Part shown: positions 9,239 to 17,355 of the stretch, piece after piece
How positions within the stretch are numbered: position 1 is the first letter of the stretch
How the letters are laid out: every line of letters begins with the position of its first letter
Assembly (NCBI GenBank): GCA_000411415.1
Contig: KE150450.1
Span: 1,190,932-1,254,931 of the forward strand
DNA length: 64,000 nucleotides
Direction of reading: 5' to 3'
Source of the DNA: Actinomyces sp. HPA0247
Lineage (GTDB): Bacteria > Actinomycetota > Actinomycetes > Actinomycetales > Actinomycetaceae
The notes under the pieces: generated by a model
Database searches by the model: none
The model's input: only the letters and a program-made list of their open reading frames with translations
Told to the model about the DNA's origin: nothing
Translations under genes and position numbers: made by a program

Positions 9239-10474
9239 GTGAAGAAACTCCGTCGAATCCTCAAGGCTGCGTGGCGCAACGCCCGTACTCGCCTGGAGGC
9301 GGTTCCCGCCGTCGTGTGGCTGGCGCGCTGGCTCGGCGCGCTCACGCCGGTCGGTTGGTCGGTGAGCGTCGCGCTCATCGCGGGTGCGATCGCCGCGGGT
9401 GCCTTCGGTTGGATCGAGGGCTTCGTGGTGGCCGTCATGGGCCTGGTGGCCCTGGTGGTGGCGATCGCCTCGGTGGCCTCGCCGTCGCCGCTGTCGGTGT
9501 CGCTGCGCATGAAGAATGACCGCATCGTCGCCGGCCAGGTGGCGGTGGGCCGTGTGCGCGTCGTCAACGAGTCGGCTCGCCGGTCGGGTTCGACCCTCGT
9601 GGAGGTGACGATCGGACGAGGCAGTGGCGAGTTCCTGGTTCCTCCGATTAGCGGGAACGGGACGTGGAACGAGGCATTCTCGGTGATGACGAAGCGCCGC
9701 GGCGTCATCAATGTGGGCCCTGCGCGCACGGTGCGTATGGATGGCCTGGGCCTGCTGCGCCGCGTGCGTTCGTGGGATGAGCCGATCCTCGTGCACGTGC
9801 ATCCGCCGACGGTGCGTTTTTCTTTCGACGCGACGGGTATGCAGATGGATGTCGAGGGTGTGGCCAGTGAGAAGCTGACGAGCTCCGACGTGTCCTTCCA
9901 CGCCTTGCGTGATTACGAGCCGGGCGACGACCGGCGTGCGGTCCACTGGCCGTCGACGGCCCGTTTTGGGCGCCTGATCGTGCGCCAGTTCGAGGAGACG
10001 CACCGCTCGCACCACATGGTGCTGCTGGATACCCGGATTGACGCGTGGGGACGCCGTGCCTTTGAGACGGGTGTGTCCGTCGCGGCGTCGCTGGCGATCG
10101 CCGGTTCTGGCGAGGCGCGCACGGTGTCGATGCACACGGCGGACGCGTGGATTCCCACGGGCACGCCGACGGCGATGCTGGATGCCCTGTCGGAGATGGA
10201 GACGTCGACGCGCTCGGATTTCGCGGGCGTCGTGCGGCGCTGCGTCATGGAGCGCGGCGGGATCTCTGTCCTGTCGATCGTGGTGAGTGAGTCCGTGGAT
10301 GACGAGGAGGCTGCTCGCCTGGCGAATATTGCGCCGGTCGACGTGGTCGTGTCCGTTATTCGCGTAGTTCCGGGGCGTGCGAGGCGTCGCCGGAAGATCA
10401 GCCGAGGCGTCATCATCGATTGCCCGTCGCTGGAAGATTTGCCGATGCTGGTGTCGAGGGGGGTGTCGGCGTGA
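9239..10474 (+). CDS. DUF58 domain protein
   Basis: This 411-residue protein has two hydrophobic segments near residues 30-80. It carries the DUF58 signature in which RDYEPGDDRRAVHWPSTAR is followed by LIVRQFEET. DUF58 proteins usually act beside a MoxR-type AAA+ ATPase in complex assembly; no moxR gene is present here. The GTG start lies 5 bp after the stop of the giant surface protein gene, so the two are probably cotranscribed and coupled. The 3' end overlaps the next gene's GTG by four bases (GTGA). Confidence 0.9.
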   Translation: MKKLRRILKAAWRNARTRLEAVPAVVWLARWLGALTPVGWSVSVALIAGAIAAGAFGWIEGFVVAVMGLVALVVAIASVASPSPLSVSLRMKNDRIVAGQVAVGRVRVVNESARRSGSTLVEVTIGRGSGEFLVPPISGNGTWNEAFSVMTKRRGVINVGPARTVRMDGLGLLRRVRSWDEPILVHVHPPTVRFSFDATGMQMDVEGVASEKLTSSDVSFHALRDYEPGDDRRAVHWPSTARFGRLIVRQFEETHRSHHMVLLDTRIDAWGRRAFETGVSVAASLAIAGSGEARTVSMHTADAWIPTGTPTAMLDALSEMETSTRSDFAGVVRRCVMERGGISVLSIVVSESVDDEEAARLANIAPVDVVVSVIRVVPGRARRRRKISRGVIIDCPSLEDLPMLVSRGVSA

Positions 10475-13023
10475 GCGCTCCCGTTCGTCCCGGTGCCCAT
10501 CAGGCCCCGCCGCGTCGTTCGCGTCGTTCGGATACGTCCGAGACGACGATGGGCGCTTCGATGCGTCGCGCGGCGATGCCCGCGTGGTCGCTACTGGTCC
10601 TCGGTGTCCTTTTCGTGGGCCCGGTCGTCATGTTCGAGTCCGTCTTCGGTGGGGGACAGGGCGCGATCGCTGCGGGCGTCGGCGTCCTCGTCGGCTTGCT
10701 CGTGTCGTGGGCGGCGTCGAAGTGGCGCTGGGACCTGCTGTCGATTGTGGCTTCCGTCGTCGCGGCTCACTTCCTGTTCGGCGGCGGCGCTGCCCTGCGC
10801 GAGACGACCCGGTGGGGCGTGGTGCCCACGTCCCGTACCCTCCAGACCCTCGTCATCGGCGCGGTCGAGGCCTGGAAGGATCTGTTGACGCTGACCCCGC
10901 CCGCGGCCTCGTACGTGGGGCCGGCGATGGTGCCGTGGATGGCGTGCCTCGTGTGCTCGGTCGCGGCGGGCGTCGTGACGGTGCGTTACGGGCGCCCGAT
11001 GTGGGGCTCGGTGGCCCTCATCCTGTGCGGCGTCATCGCGATCGTGTGGGGGCCGACGGGCCATACCCCGAACCTCGCGCTCGTCATTGTCTGGTGGGTG
11101 GCCCTCATCGCCTGGTGGTCGTGGGCCTCGGCGATTGGCCGGGCCCGCTCGGGAACGGATATCGTGATCGGCATGTCGTCGTCCACGACTTCGGCGTCGA
11201 CGACGATGGGCGGGTCCTCGCGCCAGGTCGTGCACGTGTGGTGGCGCGTGGGCATGGGTGCGCTGATGGTGGGCGTAATGGTCGCTGCGGCGATCCCCGC
11301 TGCATCCCTGCTGGGTCCCACGGCCTCGGACCGTATCGTGGGCCGCGACGTCGTGGAACCGCCCGTGGATGCGCGCGAGTACCCCTCGCCGCTGTCGAGC
11401 TACCGCCACTACAACAAGGACCTTGAGGACTCCTCCCTGATCCATGTGTCCAATCTGCCCAAGGAGGCGCGCGTGCGCCTGGGCGCGATGGATGTGTACG
11501 ACGGGACGACCTTCGGCATGAGCGTGGCCAACACGGATGGGACGGCGGGCTACCGCCGCGTCGGCTCGACGATTCCGGGCCGCAGCGCGGACGACGCTGA
11601 GCTTGAGACGAACGTGTCGACCTCCCAGCTGCTGGGTCCGTGGGTGCCCACGATCGGCCAGGTGCACGTCCTGCGTTTCGATGAGGGTGATCCGAATGCG
11701 GCGGCGCAGCAGAAGGGCCTGAACTACGACCTGTGGGCGGAGACGGCGCTGACGACTGGCCCGGCGGGGGAGATGGGCTACACGATGAGCCTGTCGATGC
11801 CGCGCGAGCATGCGGATTCCGAGTACGCGAGCGTCGAGGCAACCCGCTACGCCGGGGGCGACACGAATGTCCCCAAGGACGTCGATACTCTGGCTGCGGA
11901 GCACACGACAACCGCGCGTTCGGACCTGGAGAAGGCCCGTGCGATTGAGAACTTCTTGCACACGGACGGCTACTACTCGAACGACGACACGATTAACTCG
12001 CGTCCGGGTTCCTCCCAGGATCGTATTCAGCGCATGATCGGCGCGGACATGCTGGTGGGCGACGACGAGCAGTACGCGACCCTGATGGCCCTCATGCTGC
12101 ACTCGCAGGGGATTAACGCGCGCGTCGTCATGGGTGCATACCGCGAGGGGACGTCGGGCAACGTGGACCTCACGGGCGCAGACATGCACGCGTGGGTCGA
12201 GGTCGAGTTCCCCGGTGTCGGTTGGGCGACGTTTGACCCGACGCCGCCGCGCGACCAGCAGCCCACGACGCAGGTGAATAAGCCGAAGTCGGTGCCCAAG
12301 CCGCAGGTTTTGCAGCCGCCGGAGCCCCCGGAGCAGCCGGTTGAGTTGCCTCCGGCCACCCGCGACCAGGCGACCGACCCGCACGACCCGAACGGCCTAC
12401 ACATCCCGTGGATGGCGATCGGCACGGTGTCCCTGTCGCTGCTTATCCTGCTGGGTCCGATTGTGTTGGTGCTCCTGGCGAAGTCTCGCCGACGTAAGAG
12501 TCGCCGCAAGGCGGCCGCCGCGGAGGCTGTGCGCGGCTCGTGGGATGAGCTCGTGGATACGGCGATCGACTCCGGCCTCGTGGTGGAGCCGCACCTGACG
12601 CGCCAGGAGGTCGCGTGGGCGTTGGCCTCGCAGTGGGCACCCGAGACTCCTGAGGGTGGCGAGGCCCCCTCGCGCAAGTCCCGCAAGTCCGGTAAACGGT
12701 CGGCGGCCGACGTGCGTGTGCCCGGCTGGTCTCTGTTCTCCGGCGCGGTGCCTCGCGTTGTCACGGTCGCGCGCCGCGCGGACGTCGCGGACTTCGCGCT
12801 CACCGGTGCGCGTTCGCAGGACGCCGAGCAGGCGTGGGAGGACGTGGATGAGCTGCGCCGCGAGTGGGCGTCGTCGGTGTCGGTGTTCGCGCGCGTGCGC
12901 CACGCCCTGTCGCTGAAGTCGTTGCGCTGGCGTCGACGCGCGAGCCGCCAGGCGGCCGCCGCATCCGGGGCGAAGCGTCGCTCGTTGATGGGGCGTATGG
13001 GTCGTAGGAAAGGGAAACGTTGA
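10471..13023 (+). CDS. Membrane transglutaminase-like protein lacking the catalytic cysteine
   Basis: The start was set at the GTG overlapping the DUF58 stop, giving 850 residues. Several transmembrane helices fill the first ~290 residues. An extracytoplasmic transglutaminase-like fold follows, then one more helix (about residues 650-675) and a basic cytoplasmic tail. In the transglutaminase core the usual G-x-CEQfA nucleophile motif reads VGDDEQYATLM, so Asp532 replaces Cys. The His (DMHAWVEVEF, H573) and Asp (ATFDPTPP, D589) are kept. The fold is clear but thiol catalysis is not expected; a binding role is an inference. The gene overlaps the kinase gene as TGATG. Confidence 0.85.
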   Translation: MSAPVRPGAHQAPPRRSRRSDTSETTMGASMRRAAMPAWSLLVLGVLFVGPVVMFESVFGGGQGAIAAGVGVLVGLLVSWAASKWRWDLLSIVASVVAAHFLFGGGAALRETTRWGVVPTSRTLQTLVIGAVEAWKDLLTLTPPAASYVGPAMVPWMACLVCSVAAGVVTVRYGRPMWGSVALILCGVIAIVWGPTGHTPNLALVIVWWVALIAWWSWASAIGRARSGTDIVIGMSSSTTSASTTMGGSSRQVVHVWWRVGMGALMVGVMVAAAIPAASLLGPTASDRIVGRDVVEPPVDAREYPSPLSSYRHYNKDLEDSSLIHVSNLPKEARVRLGAMDVYDGTTFGMSVANTDGTAGYRRVGSTIPGRSADDAELETNVSTSQLLGPWVPTIGQVHVLRFDEGDPNAAAQQKGLNYDLWAETALTTGPAGEMGYTMSLSMPREHADSEYASVEATRYAGGDTNVPKDVDTLAAEHTTTARSDLEKARAIENFLHTDGYYSNDDTINSRPGSSQDRIQRMIGADMLVGDDEQYATLMALMLHSQGINARVVMGAYREGTSGNVDLTGADMHAWVEVEFPGVGWATFDPTPPRDQQPTTQVNKPKSVPKPQVLQPPEPPEQPVELPPATRDQATDPHDPNGLHIPWMAIGTVSLSLLILLGPIVLVLLAKSRRRKSRRKAAAAEAVRGSWDELVDTAIDSGLVVEPHLTRQEVAWALASQWAPETPEGGEAPSRKSRKSGKRSAADVRVPGWSLFSGAVPRVVTVARRADVADFALTGARSQDAEQAWEDVDELRREWASSVSVFARVRHALSLKSLRWRRRASRQAAAASGAKRRSLMGRMGRRKGKR

Positions 13024-14531
13024 TGGATAGCGACGCTCGCGTCGGGATGGTCCCGGTGCTGCCGGGATACCAGTGGATCCGGCCTCTGGGGTCGGGTGGT
13101 TTCGCGGACGTGTTCCTGTGCCGCCAGGAGCTGCCCAGCCGAGAGGTGGCCGTGAAGGTTGCCCGTCGGGATCGCGGGGCGGACGGCGAGGCCGGGATCG
13201 CCCGCGAGGCGGACGTGATGGCTCTCGTGTCGGGTCACCCGGCTGTTGCCCAGCTCTACGGGGCGGGCCGCACGCCGGATGGTCGCCCGTACCTGGTGAT
13301 GGAGTATTGCCCCGTTGCGAACATCCTCGATCAGGTCCGCGCGAACCCGATGGCGACGGACCGGGCGCTGTCCATGATCATCCGCATGTGCGGTGGCGCG
13401 GAGATGCTGCACCGCGCGGGCTACGTCCATCGCGACATTAAGCCCAGCAACATCATGATCAACGCCTACGGCTCGCCGGTGCTCACGGACTTTGGTGTTT
13501 CGGAGCCGGTGGGGACGGATCCGCGCGCGGGCCGCGACGGCTTCTCGGTCATGTGGGCGCCGCCGGAGCAGATCGCGGGCACGGCTCGTGCTCACCCGAC
13601 GCAGGACGTGTGGGCGTTGGGCGCGACCCTGTGGACGCTGCTGATGGGCCGTTCGCCCTTCGAGGTCGTCGACGGGGATAACTCTGCCAAGACGGTCGCC
13701 CAGCGCGTGGCTCGCGGCCGCGTGTCGCGCATCGACCGTCCGGGTGTACCCGACGCGGTGACGGCGATTGTCCGCCGCGCGATGAGCCTGGATCCTGAGC
13801 AGCGTTTCGGGTCGGCGGCGGCGCTCGGTTACGCGCTGCAGACGATCGAGCGCGAGATGCACCGACCTGTCACGGAGATGAAGCTGAGCGTGGTCGCCTC
13901 CTCGAGCGCGCCCTCCTCGGCCCTGTCGTCCCCTTCCCCGGCCGCCCTGGACGCGGAGCGTACGCGCACCCGCCGCGGGAGTTTCGCGGATGGCGCCCAC
14001 GCCTCGTTGAACGAGGCATGGGCTGGGAATTCGACGACGAACCGTACCGGGTTGGTCGAGGGTGAGTCAAAGCGCCCCGCGTGGGTGCTCCCGGTGCTCG
14101 CGATCGTGATGGTGCTGGCGACGGCCGGACTGGTCGTCGCGATGCTCACCGGCGGCGGACACAGCATTCACGTGGGCGGCTCCTCCGATCCGACTGCGGG
14201 GCCGACGGCGAGCGAGTCGCCGGACGGCGGCAGCGTGAACGATGCCGGTGGCGCCCCGCCCGCCCCCGTCGCCGAGGTCAGAGCGACCCCGAAGGGCACG
14301 GAGATCCTGTGGAACTGGGACATTCCCCAGCAGGGGCAGAACAAGGCCGACCAGTTCGTCTTCAAGTACGTGCTGGAACGCCCGGGCGAGGCCGTAGTCG
14401 CTGAGACCATGCGCCGTAACTCCCTGACGACGACGGCCGTAAGCGGCGAGAACTGCCTGACGGTGAGCGTCGTCGCCGAGGCGAGCGGCCGTGAGTCTGC
14501 ACCCGTCACCCAGTGCGTGACGATGCCGTAG
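13023..14531 (+). CDS. Transmembrane serine/threonine protein kinase
   Basis: This is a 502-residue PknB-type receptor kinase. Residues about 16-280 form a Hanks-type domain with glycine loop LGSGGFADV, Lys45 (AVKVA), catalytic HRDIKPSN (D138) and DFG (D156), so it should be active. The activation segment is short. A low-complexity juxtamembrane part precedes one membrane helix (residues 354-375). The extracellular tail has a Gly/Ser/Pro linker and an FN3-like beta domain with two cysteines. An ATG overlapping the upstream stop was preferred to a TTG one codon earlier. It closes the Ig-DUF58-transglutaminase operon. The FHA protein at 36.2 kb is a possible partner (inference). Confidence 0.92.
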   Translation: MDSDARVGMVPVLPGYQWIRPLGSGGFADVFLCRQELPSREVAVKVARRDRGADGEAGIAREADVMALVSGHPAVAQLYGAGRTPDGRPYLVMEYCPVANILDQVRANPMATDRALSMIIRMCGGAEMLHRAGYVHRDIKPSNIMINAYGSPVLTDFGVSEPVGTDPRAGRDGFSVMWAPPEQIAGTARAHPTQDVWALGATLWTLLMGRSPFEVVDGDNSAKTVAQRVARGRVSRIDRPGVPDAVTAIVRRAMSLDPEQRFGSAAALGYALQTIEREMHRPVTEMKLSVVASSSAPSSALSSPSPAALDAERTRTRRGSFADGAHASLNEAWAGNSTTNRTGLVEGESKRPAWVLPVLAIVMVLATAGLVVAMLTGGGHSIHVGGSSDPTAGPTASESPDGGSVNDAGGAPPAPVAEVRATPKGTEILWNWDIPQQGQNKADQFVFKYVLERPGEAVVAETMRRNSLTTTAVSGENCLTVSVVAEASGRESAPVTQCVTMP

Positions 14532-14562
14532 CACGCGGACAGACAGTCGAAAGGAGACCGAG

Positions 14563-15768
14563 TTGGGACACACGAGGGCACGCTTGTGGCGTCGTTGCGC
14601 AGGCGCAGGAGTAGCGGCGGCGCTCGCGGTGGGAGCGTTGGTGCTTCCCGCGGCCCCGGCCTCGGCGGATACAACGATTACCGCCGGGGACCAGCCCTTC
14701 TACTCCCACTACAACCTGGCGTCGATCCGATCGGCGGGGTACACGGGCGATGGCGTCACGATCGCGCTGATCGACGGACCCGTGAACTCGGGGATTCCGG
14801 AGCTCCAGGGGGCGAACATTGAGTCCTACGCCCCGTGTTCGGTGGGATCGCAGGATAAGTATTGGGACCATGGGACGGTGATCGCACAGATCCTGGTGTC
14901 TCCGCAGTTCGGCATGGCTCCCGGTGCGCGATTGAAAGCGTATACGTTGTCCTTCATGGGCGATACGACCGGGTCGGATTGCGCGCTGGGGAGCTGGGAC
15001 CGCGGGTATTCTGACCTGTCGCTCCTCATCGAGACGGCGCTCAACGATGGTGTCGACGTGATCACGACCTCGTCGAGTTACCCGGGGTACACCGAGGACA
15101 TGCGGTGGGCTCTCGCCCGCGCGATCACGCAGCAGGTCCCGGTCGTGGCCTGCGCGGGGAACGACTCGGTTCAGAATTCGACGGAGTGGCTGCCTGCGTG
15201 GAGCGGCGTCGTGGGCGTGGCCGCGATCGAGACGAACGGGCACGCCTCCGATTACACGAATTGGGGGGATCCGATTTCGACTGCTGCCCTGGGGCGTCCG
15301 ATTGCTCGCTCCGGTGTGTCATTGCAGCGCGGCGAGTGGTGGGGGACCTCGTTTGCGACCCCGGTCGTCGCGGGCGCTCTGGCGTTGTCGATGGAGCGGT
15401 GGCCGCGTGCGACGGGCAATCAGATCATGCAGGGCTTGGCGCGCACGGGCGTGGGCGGTAATGGCGGGCAGTGGAACCCGTACACGGGTTTCGGGGCGCT
15501 GGATACGTACGCGCTACTGACGACGAATCCGAAGGACTTCCCGGATGAGAACCCCTTCATGGACAAGGGGGAGGACTCGGTTCCGAGCCGCCGGGACGTC
15601 GCCGACTACGCCGATGGCGTCGTGGACCCGAGGAAGCTCCACAACGATCACTCGTACTCCTACCGGGGAGTGGACGAGCGCTTGGCGTTCAGCGACCAGC
15701 ATGATTCTCCCGTGAACCTGGGGACGAGCCCGCGCTATCACAAGAGGACGAACGGCAAGAAAAAGTAG
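14563..15768 (+). CDS. Secreted S8 subtilisin-like protease, mini-mycosin 1
   Basis: A 401-residue serine protease with a Sec signal peptide (cleavage probably after ASA near residue 35). The triad is intact: D71 (IALIDGPVN), H103 (DHGTVIAQI), oxyanion N200 (CAGND) and S263 (GTSFATP). It is closest in layout to mycosin (MycP) but has no C-terminal membrane helix. It ends in the motif LGTSPRYHK shared with the other seven short subtilases of this locus. The start is TTG with AAAGGAG six bases upstream. It lies 31 bp after the kinase gene and may be cotranscribed with it. Substrate unknown. Confidence 0.88.
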   Translation: MGHTRARLWRRCAGAGVAAALAVGALVLPAAPASADTTITAGDQPFYSHYNLASIRSAGYTGDGVTIALIDGPVNSGIPELQGANIESYAPCSVGSQDKYWDHGTVIAQILVSPQFGMAPGARLKAYTLSFMGDTTGSDCALGSWDRGYSDLSLLIETALNDGVDVITTSSSYPGYTEDMRWALARAITQQVPVVACAGNDSVQNSTEWLPAWSGVVGVAAIETNGHASDYTNWGDPISTAALGRPIARSGVSLQRGEWWGTSFATPVVAGALALSMERWPRATGNQIMQGLARTGVGGNGGQWNPYTGFGALDTYALLTTNPKDFPDENPFMDKGEDSVPSRRDVADYADGVVDPRKLHNDHSYSYRGVDERLAFSDQHDSPVNLGTSPRYHKRTNGKKK

Positions 15769-15840
15769 CCTGCAGACGGCGAGCCCCTGCAGCCCACGGT
15801 GAACTGCGCCCCGAAACTTGGACGCGTTTAATGGTAGCCG

Positions 15841-16701
15841 TTATGCGGCTTCCTGTAGGGCCTGATCCCGGTATTCTGCCGGGGTCAGGCCCTTGAGCTT
15901 TACTTGGCGTCTTGTTGTGTTCCAGTGCGTGATGTAAGCCTCGAGGTCGGCTTTGAAGCTCTCGAAGGTCTGCCAGTCCTGGCCGCGAAAGAACTCGTCC
16001 TTGAGGTGCCCGAAGACCTGCTCGGTGGCGCCATTGTCGATGCAGTTGCCTTTGCGTGACATGCTCTGGATGAAACCGTTATCGGCGAGCGCACTGATGT
16101 AGGCCTTGTGCTGGTATTGCCATCCCATGTCCGAGTGCAAGATCGGCTCGGCCCCTGCGGGCTTGGCGTCCATGAGCATCTGGAGCATCTCTTTTTGTTG
16201 GGCGAGGTTGGGACACATCGATATGGAGTGGGCCACGATCTCTTTGCTGGCAAAGTCGTAGACCGGAGCGAGGTAGGCCTTACCGAAGGAAAGCTTGAAC
16301 TCGGTGACGTCGGTACCGAGTTTCTGCCAGGGCCCATCGGCCTTAAAGTCGCGGCCGATGATGTTGTCGAAACTTTGCCCCACGTCCCCCTTGTAGGAGT
16401 TGTACCTGTGGTACTTCGTTTCGCGGCGTATGCCGCAGCGCAGCCCCATCTCACGCATCATCTTCAAGACCGTCTTATCGGCGATGCGCTCCCCTTCCTC
16501 AGCGCGCAGGCACATGGCTACCTGCCTGTGACCGCACCCGTTGGGGGTTCGTGAAAAAATCTGGGCAACCTTGGGCCGCAGATACACCCTGGTTGGCTGC
16601 TGGGGGTGAGCCAGCGCGTAGTAGTAGCTCGACCTGGCAAGACCGGCGGCCTCGAGGAGATCACACACCGCATGTCCGCGCCCTGAAAGCTCAGCGACCA
16701 C
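15841..16701 (-). CDS. IS3-family transposase OrfB (DDE catalytic part)
   Basis: OrfB carries the retroviral-integrase-like DDE catalytic core, with D in LGTDVTEF, D in LHSDMGWQY and E in ATEQVFGHLK. The GTG at 16701 gives 286 residues, but the frame is open upstream to the A7 slippery run at 16752-16758. The functional product is therefore probably an OrfAB fusion made by -1 frameshifting, adding about 19 residues before this start. The N-terminal part (ARSSYYYALAH, then CGHRQVAMCLR) matches the HTH_21-type region of IS3 OrfB. Confidence 0.92.
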   Translation of the reverse strand: MVAELSGRGHAVCDLLEAAGLARSSYYYALAHPQQPTRVYLRPKVAQIFSRTPNGCGHRQVAMCLRAEEGERIADKTVLKMMREMGLRCGIRRETKYHRYNSYKGDVGQSFDNIIGRDFKADGPWQKLGTDVTEFKLSFGKAYLAPVYDFASKEIVAHSISMCPNLAQQKEMLQMLMDAKPAGAEPILHSDMGWQYQHKAYISALADNGFIQSMSRKGNCIDNGATEQVFGHLKDEFFRGQDWQTFESFKADLEAYITHWNTTRRQVKLKGLTPAEYRDQALQEAA

Positions 16702-17204
16702 TAGGGCTTTGTCCCGGTTTGGGAGCGCCTCTGCGCCTTCAGGGCAATCGATTTTTTTAGGTACGCCACCTGCGCCTCGAGCTTGCGCACGCGCTCTTCG
16801 AGTTCCTCCTCACGCGTTGGTGGCACCGCCCCCTTTGGCCTGCCCTTGGGCTTGGGCTTGAGCGCCTGCGCGCCGCCCTCGCGGTACAGCCTGCACCACT
16901 TCTTCAACGATGTCGCGCTCGCAATACCGAAACGCACCATCGCCTCAGGCTTACTCATCCCACCGTCAACCACGGCCCTCGCCGCAGCGACCTTGGTCTC
17001 ATAGTCGTATTTGGCCCGCTTTACTCCCATGGCAAGAAGCCCGCCCCTCCCGATCACGCGGTACATCTTCTGCCACTCTCTCACAGTCTCAGCAGACACA
17101 CCAAGCCTCCCGGCGGTCAAACGATAGCCAAATCCCCTCTCAAACATCTCCACCGCCTGCTCCCGAAGCAAACGATCATGCCTCAACCCCAGATTCACAG
17201 ACAC
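16701..17204 (-). CDS. IS3-family transposase OrfA (DNA-binding part)
   Basis: OrfA is 167 residues with two helix-turn-helix units (around residues 15-55 and 65-100), a basic GRPKGAVP linker and a heptad-leucine coiled coil (ELEERVRKLEAQVAYLKK). This is the standard IS3 DNA-binding and multimerising subunit. The GTG start has a GGGAGG site six bases upstream. Its codons CTA AAA AAA at 16752-16760 form a slippery A_AAA_AAA heptamer. The -1 frame after it is open and continuous with OrfB. Confidence 0.9.
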   Translation of the reverse strand: MSVNLGLRHDRLLREQAVEMFERGFGYRLTAGRLGVSAETVREWQKMYRVIGRGGLLAMGVKRAKYDYETKVAAARAVVDGGMSKPEAMVRFGIASATSLKKWCRLYREGGAQALKPKPKGRPKGAVPPTREEELEERVRKLEAQVAYLKKSIALKAQRRSQTGTKP

Positions 17205-17355
17205 GAAAAGCCTCCCATTCCCTGGACTTCAATTTCGATGTCCAAGAAACGGGAGGCAGTTCACGGTCGCGTGGGTGCAGGGGCTCTCGTGTGTCCGATT
17301 CCGGGCGCTCGCGCATCAGGCTGAACGAGGCCGGGGCTCGGGCGTGGGGGTGTGG

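Larger units (their letters stand above)
15800..17263 (-). mobile_element. IS3-family insertion sequence, intact
   Basis: The element is 1464 bp with imperfect terminal inverted repeats. The left end starts TGAACTGCGCCCCG and the right end, read inward, starts TGAACTGCCTCCCG; both share CTTGGAC further in. The ends are TG...CA as usual for IS3. A 3-bp duplication CGG flanks it at 15797-15799 and 17264-17266; because the ends are ambiguous, ACGGT could be scored as 5 bp instead. It encodes orfA and orfB on the minus strand with a -1 frameshift signal. Both genes look undamaged, so the element may be active. Confidence 0.9.
15781..17286. terminator. Bidirectional hairpin terminator split by the IS element
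   Basis: The left arm at 15781-15798 (GAGCCCCTGCAGCCCACG) and the right arm at 17270-17286 (CGTGGGTGCAGGGGCTC) are complementary over 17 pairs with one bulged G. Removing the IS and one CGG target copy restores a continuous hairpin with a GTCG loop. It lies between two convergent protease genes, so it was very likely their shared terminator. With 1.46 kb inserted, the two arms are now far apart. Confidence 0.75.
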
